Of a stretch of 64,000 bases of DNA, positions 33,348-44,322 are shown one piece after another. The stretch lies in the NCBI GenBank assembly GCA_027484055.1, contig JAIXQH010000058.1, forward strand, positions 1 to 64,000, given 5' to 3'. This DNA comes from Verrucomicrobiaceae bacterium. GTDB taxonomy: Bacteria > Verrucomicrobiota > Verrucomicrobiia > Verrucomicrobiales > Akkermansiaceae. The stretch's first letter is position 1; each line of letters opens with the position of its first letter. Both the position numbers and the translations under genes were made by a program. The notes beneath the pieces are model-generated. The model made no database searches. It was not told the origin of the DNA and saw only the letters and a list, made by a program, of their open reading frames with translations.

Positions 33348-33996
33348 AAATCCCCTGAATGCCATCCCCGGCATTCACGCTGGCTGGGTCGAGCGAGTCC
33401 AGGGCTTGCCCATTACAGGGGATCGCGACGAGGCGATGAAACAGTTAAAAACGCCTCACACCCGTGCGATTCACCATTTCGCCGGTCCTCATGCCGCTTG
33501 GTGGCGCGCCGAGCAAATCCACGGCACCGAGGTCGCCGTCGTCCCGGGAAGCCCACAGATTCTTGCCACAGATGGTTTGCCAATCGTCCCCGGCGCAGAC
33601 GGTCTCGTCACCTGCCAGCCCGGTATCGTGCTGACCATTTATACCGCAGACTGTGGTGCGATCTGGCTCTGTGATCGTAAAACTTTTGCCATCGGCCTGC
33701 TCCACTCCGGAAAAAAGGGCACGGAGGGCGAAATTTTAAAAAAAGCCCTCGCCACCATGGCCAACCACTACGGCACCCAGCCCCAAGACGTCACCGCCGT
33801 CCTCAGCCCCTGCATCCGCCCACCCCACTACGAGGTGGACTTCGCTGCCGACATCGCCAGCCAAGCACGCTCAGCCGGCATTTCCGATTTCCACGACTGC
33901 GAACTGGACACCGCTGCAGACCTCAAGCGCTTTTACAGTTACCGCCGAGAAATGGGGAAAACCGGTCGCATGATGGCCATGATTTATCGTTCATAA
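33325..33996 (+). CDS. YfiH/PgeF laccase-domain protein
   Basis: About 223 residues of the multicopper-oxidase-like YfiH family, now known mainly as purine nucleoside phosphorylases or peptidoglycan-editing factors. The metal ligands are visible as the His of EQIHG, the Cys of TADC and the His of LLHSGKKGT; the usual AHAGWRGT is altered here. The start is uncertain: GTG at 33325 gives the family N-terminus (FPFLNPLNAIPGIHAG) but lies in a terminator hairpin; TTG at 33289 is the alternative. ispE follows 9 bases later. Confidence 0.8.
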   Translation: MTEAFPFLNPLNAIPGIHAGWVERVQGLPITGDRDEAMKQLKTPHTRAIHHFAGPHAAWWRAEQIHGTEVAVVPGSPQILATDGLPIVPGADGLVTCQPGIVLTIYTADCGAIWLCDRKTFAIGLLHSGKKGTEGEILKKALATMANHYGTQPQDVTAVLSPCIRPPHYEVDFAADIASQARSAGISDFHDCELDTAADLKRFYSYRREMGKTGRMMAMIYRS

Positions 33997-34005
33997 TCCA
34001 CGCCC

Positions 34006-34842
34006 ATGCTCACCGTCCACGCCCCTGCCAAGCTCAACCTCTCACTCCGCGTCCTCGGTCAGCGGGCCGATGGCTTCCATGAACTGGATACCGTCATGGT
34101 TCAGCTTCCCGGCCTCGCCGACGAACTGAGCTTCACCGAATCCGATACCTTCTCGCTCCACTGCGACGACCCAAGCATCCCAGTCGATGATCGGAACCTC
34201 GTCGTCAAAGCCCTCAAAGCCTACGAAACCGCCGCCGCGGTCGATTGTCGCTGGTCCATTTCGCTCAAGAAAAATATCCCCCACGGCGCAGGCCTCGGCG
34301 GTGGCAGCAGCGACGCCGCCCAAACCCTGCTCGCCCTCAATTCCCTGCATCACTCCAAGCTCAGCGCGGAAAAACTCCATGAAATCGCCGCCTCACTCGG
34401 CTCCGATATCCCGTTTTTTCTCACTCCAGGCCCCGCCCGCTGCACCGGCCGTGGCGAGAAAATCCAACCGCTCCCCGCAGCCGCGATGCCCCCGCTGCAT
34501 GTCCTGCTCCTCAAGCCCATCTTCAGCGTGCCCACCGTGGATGCCTATCGCGGCTGGAAATCATCGCTCGAAATCCCCGGCATCCACTACGCCGCCCAAT
34601 CCGTCCATGGCATCCATCTCGTCAACGACCTCGAACGCCCTGTTTTCCAGAAATACCGTTTCCTCCCCGAGATCAAAGAATGGCTGCTCGCCCGCCCAGA
34701 AACCCAAGCCGCCCTCATGAGTGGCTCCGGCTCCACCGTCTTTGCCATTTTACACGATGACTCAGACAGCACCGAACTCGCCGCCGCCGCACGCCGCGAG
34801 CTCGATCCCACCTTTTGGTATTGGACTGGGTTTACTGCGTAG
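34006..34842 (+). CDS. ispE: 4-diphosphocytidyl-2-C-methyl-D-erythritol kinase
   Basis: A 278-residue GHMP kinase of the non-mevalonate isoprenoid pathway, phosphorylating CDP-ME. The N-terminal HAPAKLNLSLRV block, the ATP loop PHGAGLGGGSSDAA and the C-terminal LMSGSGSTVF segment are intact. The ATG at 34006 begins the domain directly. It is likely co-transcribed with the laccase-domain gene upstream. Confidence 0.95.
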   Translation: MLTVHAPAKLNLSLRVLGQRADGFHELDTVMVQLPGLADELSFTESDTFSLHCDDPSIPVDDRNLVVKALKAYETAAAVDCRWSISLKKNIPHGAGLGGGSSDAAQTLLALNSLHHSKLSAEKLHEIAASLGSDIPFFLTPGPARCTGRGEKIQPLPAAAMPPLHVLLLKPIFSVPTVDAYRGWKSSLEIPGIHYAAQSVHGIHLVNDLERPVFQKYRFLPEIKEWLLARPETQAALMSGSGSTVFAILHDDSDSTELAAAARRELDPTFWYWTGFTA

Positions 34843-34871
34843 TGCGGTGAAAAAGCGAAATGTTTCAACGT

Positions 34872-37859
34872 TCAAGGCTCAAGATAATCGACGACATCGA
34901 GCTTCCATGCATCATCAATGCCTAGTGCACGTGTCTCGATCCGAATTTCCACCTGCTTGGTGAGCAATTTTGCATGGGGGCGATAGCGAAGGGCGATGCG
35001 TCCTGACTCTGGACCTGATTTCAGAACGGGGCTGAGCTGATCCATTTGTTCTGTGGCGATCAAATCTCCAGTATCACCGAAGCTGCCATTCCCTTGGGCA
35101 TCTACGAATAGAAGTGTGCCGTCCGCAGCGAAGCCTTCAACAAGGGTCGGCTCGCTGGCGATCACTCTCAAGGCCGCCGTTCGTCCTGCTTCCTTGGAGC
35201 CTAGGTGATGATAGACCGGTATTAGCGCAAAGTTGGAGTCGCTGAGGCGGGCCGCATCCACCACCGCGATGGTTCCGGCTTCCTGTTGCTGCTGAATGAC
35301 CCATTGGCTCACCTGCTTCGAGGCAAGATCGGCGGAATCGCGGAGCAATGAAATGGAGACGGTTGCGTCACCCGTTGAGACGCTGCCTTCCGCGATTAGG
35401 ACGATCGGTAGCTGGACGCCACCGAGGATGTCAACTTGACAATCTAACTCGTGGACTCCCATTCCAGCTTCGTCTCGCGGTTGGCAAAGCACCGTGATTT
35501 GATTCTCCTGCGGCTCTTCCTGAGTGAAGCGAACTTGATCGCTCTTGAACCTGAGAAGGGCTTTGCCCGGCTTGCTTGACAAGTTACTAAGGAGAAAGAC
35601 GGATGACGCTTCTTCCCCAATCGGGCAGGTGCGAATGCCCCGGGGCTGGAGTGCCAACAAGGACTTCGGTGTGCCGGGCTGCGCTGGAGATGGAGGCTTG
35701 TTGCTTTTTTCATTTTCGTGATCTCCGTGTAGCGATTCCCCTAGTTTAGCGATAGATTCGTCAACGCCTTTTCCTTCACTTGCGGCGATGATGCTTTTTT
35801 GTTGAAGTGAGATGATCTCCTCTTGCTGGGAAAGAGCCCCTTTGAGACGTGGTGTTAGTTTGAGCGCCTTGATGAGTTCGATGACGCGGTTCTGCATTTC
35901 CAAAGCTGCATCGTATTGGTGGGTGGCAATGAGGTAGGTCACGTATAGTTCGTAAACTCTCATTTCCTTCAGGAGCAGGCCCCGACTGCGGGCCGATTCA
36001 AGAGCTTGGTTCAGGAGCTCAGCGACTCCATCCGTGACGCCCGCCTCGAGGGAAATTTGCGCCGCCACCAAGAAGGCTTCCAAGCGCAGGGGGGCGAGAA
36101 CGTCATCCTTTGTTTCCTCAAGCACCTCGAGGACGAGCGGTAGTCCATGGTTAAGTCCTCGGGTCTTCGCGATGACCCTCGCCCTGACCAGCTTCGCAAA
36201 TTTCCATGTGTGATTTCCCACGTATTTATTGTGAAGGATTTTCTGCTCCAAAGACTCCAGTTCCTTGAGATCGATTTCATGGCTTCGACCTTGATCGACC
36301 GCGAGTTCGAACAGGCGCAATTGGGCGACGTGCAGTCTTTGTCCGCCGTAACTATTGGAGTTCAGCGCGATGAGTTGGCGGGCGGCTTCGGCTTCTCGGT
36401 CAGAAAGCCCGAGTGCAGCAAACGCGTTCATTTTCACCACCATAGGTAGCATCGCTAATTCTGCCTTACACCCTGGGAACGATGGTTTCTGAGTGACCCC
36501 AGTCTTGCCGGAGGCGTCGTTCCATTTCTCCCACCATTTTGCGATGATTAGAGCGGACTCCCAATCTCCGACAACGAGTCTCTCATCCGCTAGGTTTTCC
36601 AAGGCATACATGGCGCTTCCCCCAATGAGTTCTTTGGAAGTATTTGGCCCATCACTTCCTAGATTCACGAAAATGGGTAATTTCTCCGCGCCGGTGACTT
36701 GGTAATCAGGATCCACTTTCACCGGCTCGAGAACGGCATCCACATCGATTTTTTCACTTCGAAAAATGAGGTCTTTGGTGATTTTCAGTGATTGGCGAAG
36801 GAGGCCATATTGCCCGAGTTCGATAAGTTTACCTTCGATATTGATTCTGGTAGTTAGCAAACTAAGACCATTGCCTTCTCGCGCACGGTAATCATAAAGG
36901 TAGTTATATAAAAATAGGCTCCAAAGTGAATCGGCTCGTCCGCCTTTGACTTGAGCTTCGGTCCAAATCACCGTGGTATAGTAATAATCATAGGGTTGGC
37001 TATAATGATATTTTTCCGCTTGATCGGCCATCCATCGGTCCAAGGCTTCGTCGAGAATTCGACGCGCGTCCTTCGGCTTCCCCTCAACATAAGCGGCGCG
37101 AGCCTCCACAAGGACCGGGTGGACTTCTTGTTCGATTTGTTTCCTAAAATTCAGGCGGATTTCGCGCCATCCCTGCAAGGTTGCTTCGTCGGACTGCTTT
37201 ACGACAGCTGGGTCGGTAATCAGTTGTTCGAGCCAATACATGGCCTTGGAATCTCCTTCTTTTGTAGCAAGGCTGAAGAAATAGGTGGCTTTCAATTTGT
37301 CAGGTTTCACAGCGAGCCAGCCGTTGAGATAACTCTCTCCGACCGTGGAAGCTGCCTCGGAATCTCCGAGTTCTGCAGCCTTCTGGAGGTGTTGCATCGC
37401 CTTCTCTGGATCGTCCGGTAGTCCGAACCGTTCGTTGCAGTATGCATACCCGAGGGATGAATGTGATTCCCTGCTGCCCAGCTCGGCGGCGCGGGTGTAG
37501 CACTCGAGAATAAGATGATTTGGCCCACCCGTCTTGCGGTAGATGTTCCCTAGATTGTTCAATGCCGCGCCTTCGGCTGCTTCCCCTGCAAGATGATACC
37601 ACTTTTTGGCGGCCTCTATGTCGATGCCTATGCTCGACTCAAGATGATACATCCGTCCCAGGTAAAATTGGGATTGGGCATGGCCCCTCTCGGCGGCTTT
37701 CATGAAATGTGCAAACGCCTCGGGGTAGTTGGCGGGTTCTCCTTTACCATGATTATACAGAGCGCATCCGCGCAAAAAATCTTGGTCGTCCTCAGCATTA
37801 GCCATCGGACACATACAGAGGATGCAACACCATAGGACGATCGATTGAATGAAATTCAT
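34872..37859 (-). CDS. Large secreted Sel1-repeat protein
   Basis: A 995-residue exported protein. A signal peptide (hydrophobic, ending near MANAED at residue 23) precedes five or six Sel1-like repeats up to about residue 200, recognisable by the pattern A-x-x-x-x-KAAELG and LG-x-Y. A long helical middle part follows, then a Lys/Asn/Pro linker near residue 700 and a beta-rich C-terminal region with Ig-like and calcium-loop-like strands (LLFVDAQGNGSFGDTGDLI). It may scaffold protein interactions in the envelope. The ATG at 37859 starts the signal peptide. Expression and role are unknown. Confidence 0.78.
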   Translation of the reverse strand: MNFIQSIVLWCCILCMCPMANAEDDQDFLRGCALYNHGKGEPANYPEAFAHFMKAAERGHAQSQFYLGRMYHLESSIGIDIEAAKKWYHLAGEAAEGAALNNLGNIYRKTGGPNHLILECYTRAAELGSRESHSSLGYAYCNERFGLPDDPEKAMQHLQKAAELGDSEAASTVGESYLNGWLAVKPDKLKATYFFSLATKEGDSKAMYWLEQLITDPAVVKQSDEATLQGWREIRLNFRKQIEQEVHPVLVEARAAYVEGKPKDARRILDEALDRWMADQAEKYHYSQPYDYYYTTVIWTEAQVKGGRADSLWSLFLYNYLYDYRAREGNGLSLLTTRINIEGKLIELGQYGLLRQSLKITKDLIFRSEKIDVDAVLEPVKVDPDYQVTGAEKLPIFVNLGSDGPNTSKELIGGSAMYALENLADERLVVGDWESALIIAKWWEKWNDASGKTGVTQKPSFPGCKAELAMLPMVVKMNAFAALGLSDREAEAARQLIALNSNSYGGQRLHVAQLRLFELAVDQGRSHEIDLKELESLEQKILHNKYVGNHTWKFAKLVRARVIAKTRGLNHGLPLVLEVLEETKDDVLAPLRLEAFLVAAQISLEAGVTDGVAELLNQALESARSRGLLLKEMRVYELYVTYLIATHQYDAALEMQNRVIELIKALKLTPRLKGALSQQEEIISLQQKSIIAASEGKGVDESIAKLGESLHGDHENEKSNKPPSPAQPGTPKSLLALQPRGIRTCPIGEEASSVFLLSNLSSKPGKALLRFKSDQVRFTQEEPQENQITVLCQPRDEAGMGVHELDCQVDILGGVQLPIVLIAEGSVSTGDATVSISLLRDSADLASKQVSQWVIQQQQEAGTIAVVDAARLSDSNFALIPVYHHLGSKEAGRTAALRVIASEPTLVEGFAADGTLLFVDAQGNGSFGDTGDLIATEQMDQLSPVLKSGPESGRIALRYRPHAKLLTKQVEIRIETRALGIDDAWKLDVVDYLEP

Positions 37860-38174
37860 AGTAGGGGATTGTTTGCTGGGGCGATTTCTTCCGACTGGGT
37901 TGCGGAAATTGAATACGAGAAGCTCATTTAACCAGCAAGTTCCGAATGCTTTTTCGCTCAGATTCGCCGTGAGACGGATGGGTGCGCCGTCCCGCCTTAT
38001 GGCTTCGTAACAATAACTCCGCAGCGCTGCGATCAATCGCGCTGGTTCCATCGTTGCTGCGCTTGGTGACATGCGGATCATGACGCAGTGCCATGAACTC
38101 AGTGGCCGTCGCTTTGGCCTCCCTCTGCCAGAGAGCTTAGTTTTCTATAATCGCTCCCTCATCGAATTCGTGAG
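37860..38174. other. Intergenic stretch upstream of the Sel1 gene
   Basis: About 315 bases. The Sel1 reading frame stays open through part of it, but codon patterns do not look coding. No hairpin, tRNA or repeat was recognised. The promoter of the Sel1 gene should lie here. Confidence 0.4.
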
Positions 38175-38678
38175 TTAGAGTCCCAGCGAGTTTAGCAAAC
38201 TTGAATTGATCGAACCCGTTTCCTGAAGTCCTTGGTCGTGCTGATAGTTGGCTATTGCGCGTCTCGACTGCGGGCCGATGGCTCCGTCGATCGACCCCTG
38301 ATAGTAGCCACGGCGTGCCAGCGCTCGTTGCACCGAGGAGTTGGGCGAGTTGTAGGAGTTGTAATACTCCCTGGGTGCTTGCTCGCGGGTGTTATAGTAA
38401 GCGACGCCGGGGCTTTGGTAATAATAAGACGCGTGAGGAGGGCCGAAATAATAGCCGCGCCCGGCGTAGCCTGTGCCTAGCGTGAGCGTGAACGAGGAGC
38501 GCGGATGTGAGGTATAGATTTGCCGATCCCGATCATAGTCGTGGCTGTTCCGATCCTCATGGTGATCCTTGTCGTGGCCCTTTTTTTGCCCCTTCGCCTC
38601 AGCGAAACCTGATAGCGCGAGGAGCGAGCAGGTGGTAAAAAGGCCTAATTGGCGAAATGGGGTAGTGGCTTGTTTCAT
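38175..38678 (-). CDS. Secreted peptidoglycan-binding (PG_binding_1) protein
   Basis: A 167-residue protein: signal peptide (hydrophobic segment ending near FAEAKG at residue 28), a His/Asp/Lys-rich stretch (KGHDKDHHEDRNSHDYD) that could bind metal, a Tyr/Pro/Gly-rich middle, and a C-terminal peptidoglycan-binding domain of about 55 residues (VQRALARRGYYQGSIDGAIG, then SRRAIANYQHDQGL). It should attach to the cell wall. No catalytic domain is present. Confidence 0.88.
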   Translation of the reverse strand: MKQATTPFRQLGLFTTCSLLALSGFAEAKGQKKGHDKDHHEDRNSHDYDRDRQIYTSHPRSSFTLTLGTGYAGRGYYFGPPHASYYYQSPGVAYYNTREQAPREYYNSYNSPNSSVQRALARRGYYQGSIDGAIGPQSRRAIANYQHDQGLQETGSINSSLLNSLGL

Positions 38679-38846
38679 AATCAGTGGGGTTGGTGGGGAT
38701 GGAGCCTAACTGGCTTATCGAATTAAAGTGGCGCTCCTATTGACAAAACGCCATGGGGTCTTACCCCACGGCCTTTTAGAAATTAGAGATTTCTTCGACC
38801 CATTCCCCATGCTATTTCACGCGACACGCTGACAAAATCTCAACTC

Positions 38847-39539
38847 ATGCCCGCGATCCCTGAAAAATATACTTTGCTGCGCCGTCTCGTCACCACTGAG
38901 GCGCATCACCGGGTGGCGGTCGCTCTGGGGGCGGCGGTGGCCGTTTTTCTGTGCACGCTTGCCTGCTGGCATTTACCGGAGCGAATCATCGTGGCTTGGG
39001 ATGTGTTTGCGGTGGTGTCCTTGGTGTTGGCTTGGTCTGGGATGATTTTCACCGACGCGAAGACTCGGGTGCAAGAGGCGCAGTTGCAGGATTCAAGCCG
39101 GGTCGTGATCGCGTGCTGCGTCGTCATCGCAGCCATCGTCGGCTTGTTTGGTGCCGCGTATCTGCTCAGCTCCGCGCGCGGTTTGGAGGGGCAGGCGGCC
39201 ACTCGGCATGTGCTTTTGGCCATCGTTACTGTGGTGTCATCCTGGCTGCTGGTGCACACGGTATTCTCTCTGCATTACGCCCATGTTTGTTACCTCATGG
39301 CGGAAAAATCCCCTAAAATTCCTCCTCAGGTGGGGCTGAATTTCCCAAGCGAGACGGAACCTGATTTTCTCGATTTCGCTTATTTCTCCTTCATCATCGG
39401 CATGACCTGTCAGACAGCGGATGTGGAAATCACCTCACGCCAAGTCCGGCGAATCGCTCTGATGCATGGACTCCTCGCCTTTGCGTTTAACGTGGTGATC
39501 GTGGCACTGAGTCTGAATTTAGCCTCGTCGCTGATTTAG
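38847..39539 (+). CDS. DUF1345 integral membrane protein
   Basis: A 230-residue protein with five or six hydrophobic segments. The blocks LLVHTVFSLHYAHVCY and PDFLDFAYFSFIIGMTCQTADVEITS are the DUF1345 signature. The function is unknown. It stands alone between the divergent peptidoglycan-binding gene and the convergent nucleotidyltransferase pair. Confidence 0.88.
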   Translation: MPAIPEKYTLLRRLVTTEAHHRVAVALGAAVAVFLCTLACWHLPERIIVAWDVFAVVSLVLAWSGMIFTDAKTRVQEAQLQDSSRVVIACCVVIAAIVGLFGAAYLLSSARGLEGQAATRHVLLAIVTVVSSWLLVHTVFSLHYAHVCYLMAEKSPKIPPQVGLNFPSETEPDFLDFAYFSFIIGMTCQTADVEITSRQVRRIALMHGLLAFAFNVVIVALSLNLASSLI

Positions 39540-39755
39540 TCCGCATCTGTCGCGTCTTGATGGCAGCAAACTCAACCCGTATGAAACTAGGCTTTCTGGG
39601 TCTTAGAGCATCAACCAAGCCAAACATTTCTGACATAGGCCATAACTTGACCGCATCGATGACAGGTGTCGTCAGGAGTGGCGCGTGGAGTTTGGTGGTG
39701 CTTCTGTCACGAGTGGCCGTCGTGAGGGCGCAATGCCGAATGATGGAAGGCGAAG
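39540..39755. other. Intergenic stretch between convergent genes
   Basis: 216 bases without a recognised feature. A short plus-strand frame crosses it and continues antisense to the nucleotidyltransferase gene; I do not consider it real. Confidence 0.4.
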
Positions 39756-40286
39756 TTAATCCCCGAAAATGGCGCGGAAATTGGCGTGTAGGCGTGGCAC
39801 TTGCTCGATGGGTAGATCGAGTAGATCAAGACGTACCCGGACTGTGGCAGTGTCGAGCAAACCGGACTGGTGCAATTGGTGGATGAGCGACAAGTCTTTC
39901 ATCCGACCTAAACGGAGCTTTACGGCGGCTAAATCATGGGGTTCTAGGGCCATGGCCGACGATAAATCAGGAATTGGCATAAGCCTTTCCCGCCAGCCAG
40001 CGGGGAGGGTTCCTAAAATTGAATCGCGCAAGATATCTGCGTGATAACCATGACGTAGGTAGTAGGCGCGGCTTTCTCCAAGGGCTTCATCCAACATGGT
40101 CGCGGTGAGTTCGTCGAACGGATCGGGGCAGAGATCCGCGTCGTAGGTGCTGGCGAGAGGACCATCGCGATTTCCCAAATCGGGGAAGGAAGCGAGCAAC
40201 GAGGCGGAGCCAAGGACCAGCATCGCAGGTCCATCCGCGAGGGCTTGAGCAGCTCGGATGAGATGTTGCAGCGCAGCAAGTGTCAT
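39756..40286 (-). CDS. Nucleotidyltransferase-like protein (DUF6036 type)
   Basis: A 176-residue protein with the pattern MLVLGSASLLASFPD at the nucleotidyltransferase G-S position and an acidic TYDADLCPDP where such enzymes carry the metal-binding Asp pair, then a helical C-terminal part. Proteins of this group occur as minimal nucleotidyltransferases in toxin-antitoxin-like pairs. The ATG at 40286 overlaps the stop of the upstream small gene (ATGA), so the two form a tight pair. Confidence 0.65.
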   Translation of the reverse strand: MTLAALQHLIRAAQALADGPAMLVLGSASLLASFPDLGNRDGPLASTYDADLCPDPFDELTATMLDEALGESRAYYLRHGYHADILRDSILGTLPAGWRERLMPIPDLSSAMALEPHDLAAVKLRLGRMKDLSLIHQLHQSGLLDTATVRVRLDLLDLPIEQVPRLHANFRAIFGD

Positions 40287-40591
40287 GCGGAAGGAGTCAG
40301 AATTGGCAGTCCGACGAAGGGCGAGCAGGATTTCAAGGGCTCTGCATCGTGATTGGGGGCCGCAAGGTAGGAGATGAGCCGGGTCATTTCTTCCGGTGAA
40401 GACTGCGCTGCGAAAATCTTGGATCGCCACTCAATGAGTGGTCCAGGGTGGACTCGACCGAGCGCCAACCAGCGCTCGATATTGGCAAGGGGAATGGGAA
40501 AATCCTCAGGATGCGCCGCCATGTGCTCGGCGATCCGCTGCCAGTGGATGCTGCGGTCTTCCCTGCGAAAATGGTGATCTTCAGTGGACAT
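40283..40591 (-). CDS. Small partner protein of the nucleotidyltransferase
   Basis: A 102-residue soluble protein, rich in His, Arg and Glu in the first half, without a known motif. It is predicted all-alpha up to the Leu-Ile-Ser segment near residue 75. It is translationally coupled to the nucleotidyltransferase gene. By position it could be an antitoxin, target or accessory subunit; nothing in its sequence decides which. Confidence 0.6.
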   Translation of the reverse strand: MSTEDHHFRREDRSIHWQRIAEHMAAHPEDFPIPLANIERWLALGRVHPGPLIEWRSKIFAAQSSPEEMTRLISYLAAPNHDAEPLKSCSPFVGLPILTPSA

Positions 40592-40773
40592 GAGTTTTTC
40601 CAGAATGACGAAGCATCACAGCGGATGCCCAACTGTGCTAGAGTGGAGCAAGTCTGGCGGGGCGTCAATCCGAGCGGTGGGAGGCGCTGGATTAAAATAG
40701 AAGCCCCATTTGACAAGCTCCGTCTATTTCCTCTAGGTTGCCCCTCCCGGCGCTAAAGTCGGTCCAATTTATC

Positions 40774-42102
40774 ATGAACATTGTTGTCGAAAAGCAGCCA
40801 AAGTGCGTCGCCACCCTCCGCGTTGAAATCCCAGCAGACAAAGTCAACGGCGAGCGCGCCCGGATCGTCAAAGGCTACGCTAGTAAGGCCCGCGTCCCAG
40901 GATTCCGCGCCGGAAAAGCACCCCAAGCCGTGGTGGAAAAACGCTTCCTTAAGGAAATTTCCGAAGAACTCACCGAGAAACTCGTCTCGGGTGCCTTCGA
41001 TCAAGCGCTCAGCCAAGAATCCCTCCACGTGCTCGATTTCGGCCACCCGGAAGACATGATCACCCATGCGGATGGCTCGTTCACTTTCGTTTCCAAGCTC
41101 ACGCTCGCCCCAGAAGTCGCCCTGCCAGACTACAAGGGCATCACCGTCACGGTGCCACTCGCGGCCGTTCCGGATGAGGAAATCGACGCACAACTCACCG
41201 CCCTTCAAGAGCGTTTCGCCGATTTTAAAGCCATCGAGGGCCGTGCCGCCGCCATGGGCGACTTCGCCGTCATCGACTACACTTCCACTGTCGAAGGCAA
41301 GCCCACCGAAGAATTCCTCGGCAAGCCCGCAGGCTACCTCGCCAGCCGTGAAGGATTCTGGGTCCGACTTGACGAGAAGGCCTTCCTCCCTGGTTTCGCT
41401 GCCCAACTCGTCGGCATCAATGTCGATGAATCCCGTGAAATCACCATCACTCTGCCCGAGGATTTCCAACTCCCGGAACTCGCCAGCAAGGAAATGGTCT
41501 TTCAAGTCACCATCAAGGAACTCAAAGAAGCCATTCTCCCCGAGTTGGACGACGCCATGGCCGAGCGCCTCGCTCCTGGTAAAACCATGGAAGACATCAA
41601 ACAAATCATCCGGGACAACATGAGCGACGAGCGCCAGCGCAAAATCGCCGACATGAAGGTGAACCAAATCGTCGCCCATTTTAATGCTCAAGTCAGCTTC
41701 GAGCTTCCTGAGGAACTCCTCCAACAAGAAACACAGAGCCAGGCAGATGCCATGGTGAAACGCGGTGTACAATCCGGCATGACCGAGAACGAAATCGAGA
41801 CCCAGCAAGAGGAAATCTTCGCTAGCGCCGGCCAACAAGCCGTCTCCAATCTCCGCACCAATTTCATTCTCCAAGAAATTGCCCGCGTGGAAAACATCAC
41901 CGTCACGGATACCGAACTCATCAATCACCTCGCGCAAATCGCCATCTCTCGCAAGATCGCGCCGAAAAAATTCATCAAAGACATGCAGCGCCAAGGCCGC
42001 ATTCAGAGCGTTCGTAGCTCCATGGCCATCGGTAAGACCATTGACTTCCTCGTCGAGCAGGCGAACGTAGTGGAAACACAAGAAACCACCCTCGATGCTT
42101 AA
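40774..42102 (+). CDS. tig: Trigger factor chaperone
   Basis: A 442-residue ribosome-associated chaperone. The N-terminal ribosome-binding domain carries the tail signature GFRAGKAP, the middle has a PPIase (FKBP-like) domain around residues 160-245 starting [10 protein letters not shown], and the C-terminal part is the helical chaperone cradle. The ATG at 40774 starts the family N-terminus. It is the first gene of the classical tig-clpP-clpX operon, with clpP 16 bases downstream. Confidence 0.95.
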   Translation: MNIVVEKQPKCVATLRVEIPADKVNGERARIVKGYASKARVPGFRAGKAPQAVVEKRFLKEISEELTEKLVSGAFDQALSQESLHVLDFGHPEDMITHADGSFTFVSKLTLAPEVALPDYKGITVTVPLAAVPDEEIDAQLTALQERFADFKAIEGRAAAMGDFAVIDYTSTVEGKPTEEFLGKPAGYLASREGFWVRLDEKAFLPGFAAQLVGINVDESREITITLPEDFQLPELASKEMVFQVTIKELKEAILPELDDAMAERLAPGKTMEDIKQIIRDNMSDERQRKIADMKVNQIVAHFNAQVSFELPEELLQQETQSQADAMVKRGVQSGMTENEIETQQEEIFASAGQQAVSNLRTNFILQEIARVENITVTDTELINHLAQIAISRKIAPKKFIKDMQRQGRIQSVRSSMAIGKTIDFLVEQANVVETQETTLDA

Positions 42103-42118
42103 TTACCAATCTCCCTCC

Positions 42119-42778
42119 ATGAGCTCCGCCACCCCGCCGAAAAATTACTACGTCCCCGTTGTCGTAGAGTCTGACGGCCGCGGCGAGCGCTCGTTCGACA
42201 TCTACTCGCGCCTCCTCAAGGACCGCATCATCTTCATCGGTGTCCCGATCGACGACTTCGTGGCGAACTCCGTCATCGCCCAACTCCTCTTCCTCCAGAT
42301 GCAGGATCCGAAAAAGGACATCCACATTTACATCAACTCCCCAGGTGGCTCCGTCACCGCCGGTCTGGCCATGTATGACACCATGCAGTTCCTCACCTGC
42401 GACGTGAACACCTACTGCATCGGCATAGCGGCCTCCATGGGTTCTGTCCTGCTCACCGCAGGCACCAAGGGCAAGCGATTCTGCTTGCCGAACTCTCACG
42501 TCATGATCCACCAAGTCTCCGGCGGCGCATCCGGTACCGCCTCCGACGTCGAGCGCACCATCGGCTTCATGTTCAACCTCAAAAAACGCCTCAATGGCAT
42601 CCTTGCCCACCATACCGGCAAGACCATTGAGCAAGTTGAACACGATTCCGACCGCGACAATTACATGACCGCCGAGCAATCCGTCGCCTACGGCCTCGTG
42701 GACAAAGTCCTTGAAAGCCGTAAGCAGCTCCCAGACGGCGTCGTTGCTGCCATCGAGGAAAAAGCCCCAGAGGCTTGA
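42119..42778 (+). CDS. clpP: ATP-dependent Clp protease proteolytic subunit
   Basis: A 219-residue serine peptidase forming the ClpP tetradecamer. The triad is Ser106 (IAASMGS), His131 (VMIHQ) and Asp180 (DSDRDNYM); the spacing of 25 and 49 residues equals that of other ClpPs. An ATG at 42095 overlapping the tig stop is an alternative start. It works with ClpX from the next gene. Confidence 0.96.
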   Translation: MSSATPPKNYYVPVVVESDGRGERSFDIYSRLLKDRIIFIGVPIDDFVANSVIAQLLFLQMQDPKKDIHIYINSPGGSVTAGLAMYDTMQFLTCDVNTYCIGIAASMGSVLLTAGTKGKRFCLPNSHVMIHQVSGGASGTASDVERTIGFMFNLKKRLNGILAHHTGKTIEQVEHDSDRDNYMTAEQSVAYGLVDKVLESRKQLPDGVVAAIEEKAPEA

Positions 42779-42817
42779 GCGTTTCAGACTCCACACCCAC
42801 CCATTCAATAGCACCCC

Positions 42818-44101
<1,284 letters not shown>

Positions 44102-44322
44102 ACCCTCAAAGCGCAGGGATTCGCTAGCCCCATTCTTCAACCGAAGCTCGACGAATTCAGAAAAAAGTTACTCGATGGAGCAGCGAAATTCGTCCGCTGT
44201 GCCAATGACATGCGGAGGCTTGAAAGGGAACACAGAGAAAGGCAGGGAGGGGCTATCTCCTTTACTCCCGCATGGGCTTTATCAGCGGCCTTCATTTCAA
44301 AAGCAATTCCTAGCAAATCATC

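Noticed and set aside
37860-38081. 74-codon extension of the Sel1 protein
   Set aside because: The signal peptide starts at 37859, so upstream codons are not translated.
39557-39886. 110-codon plus-strand frame after the DUF1345 gene
   Set aside because: It runs antisense into the nucleotidyltransferase gene and lacks coding features.
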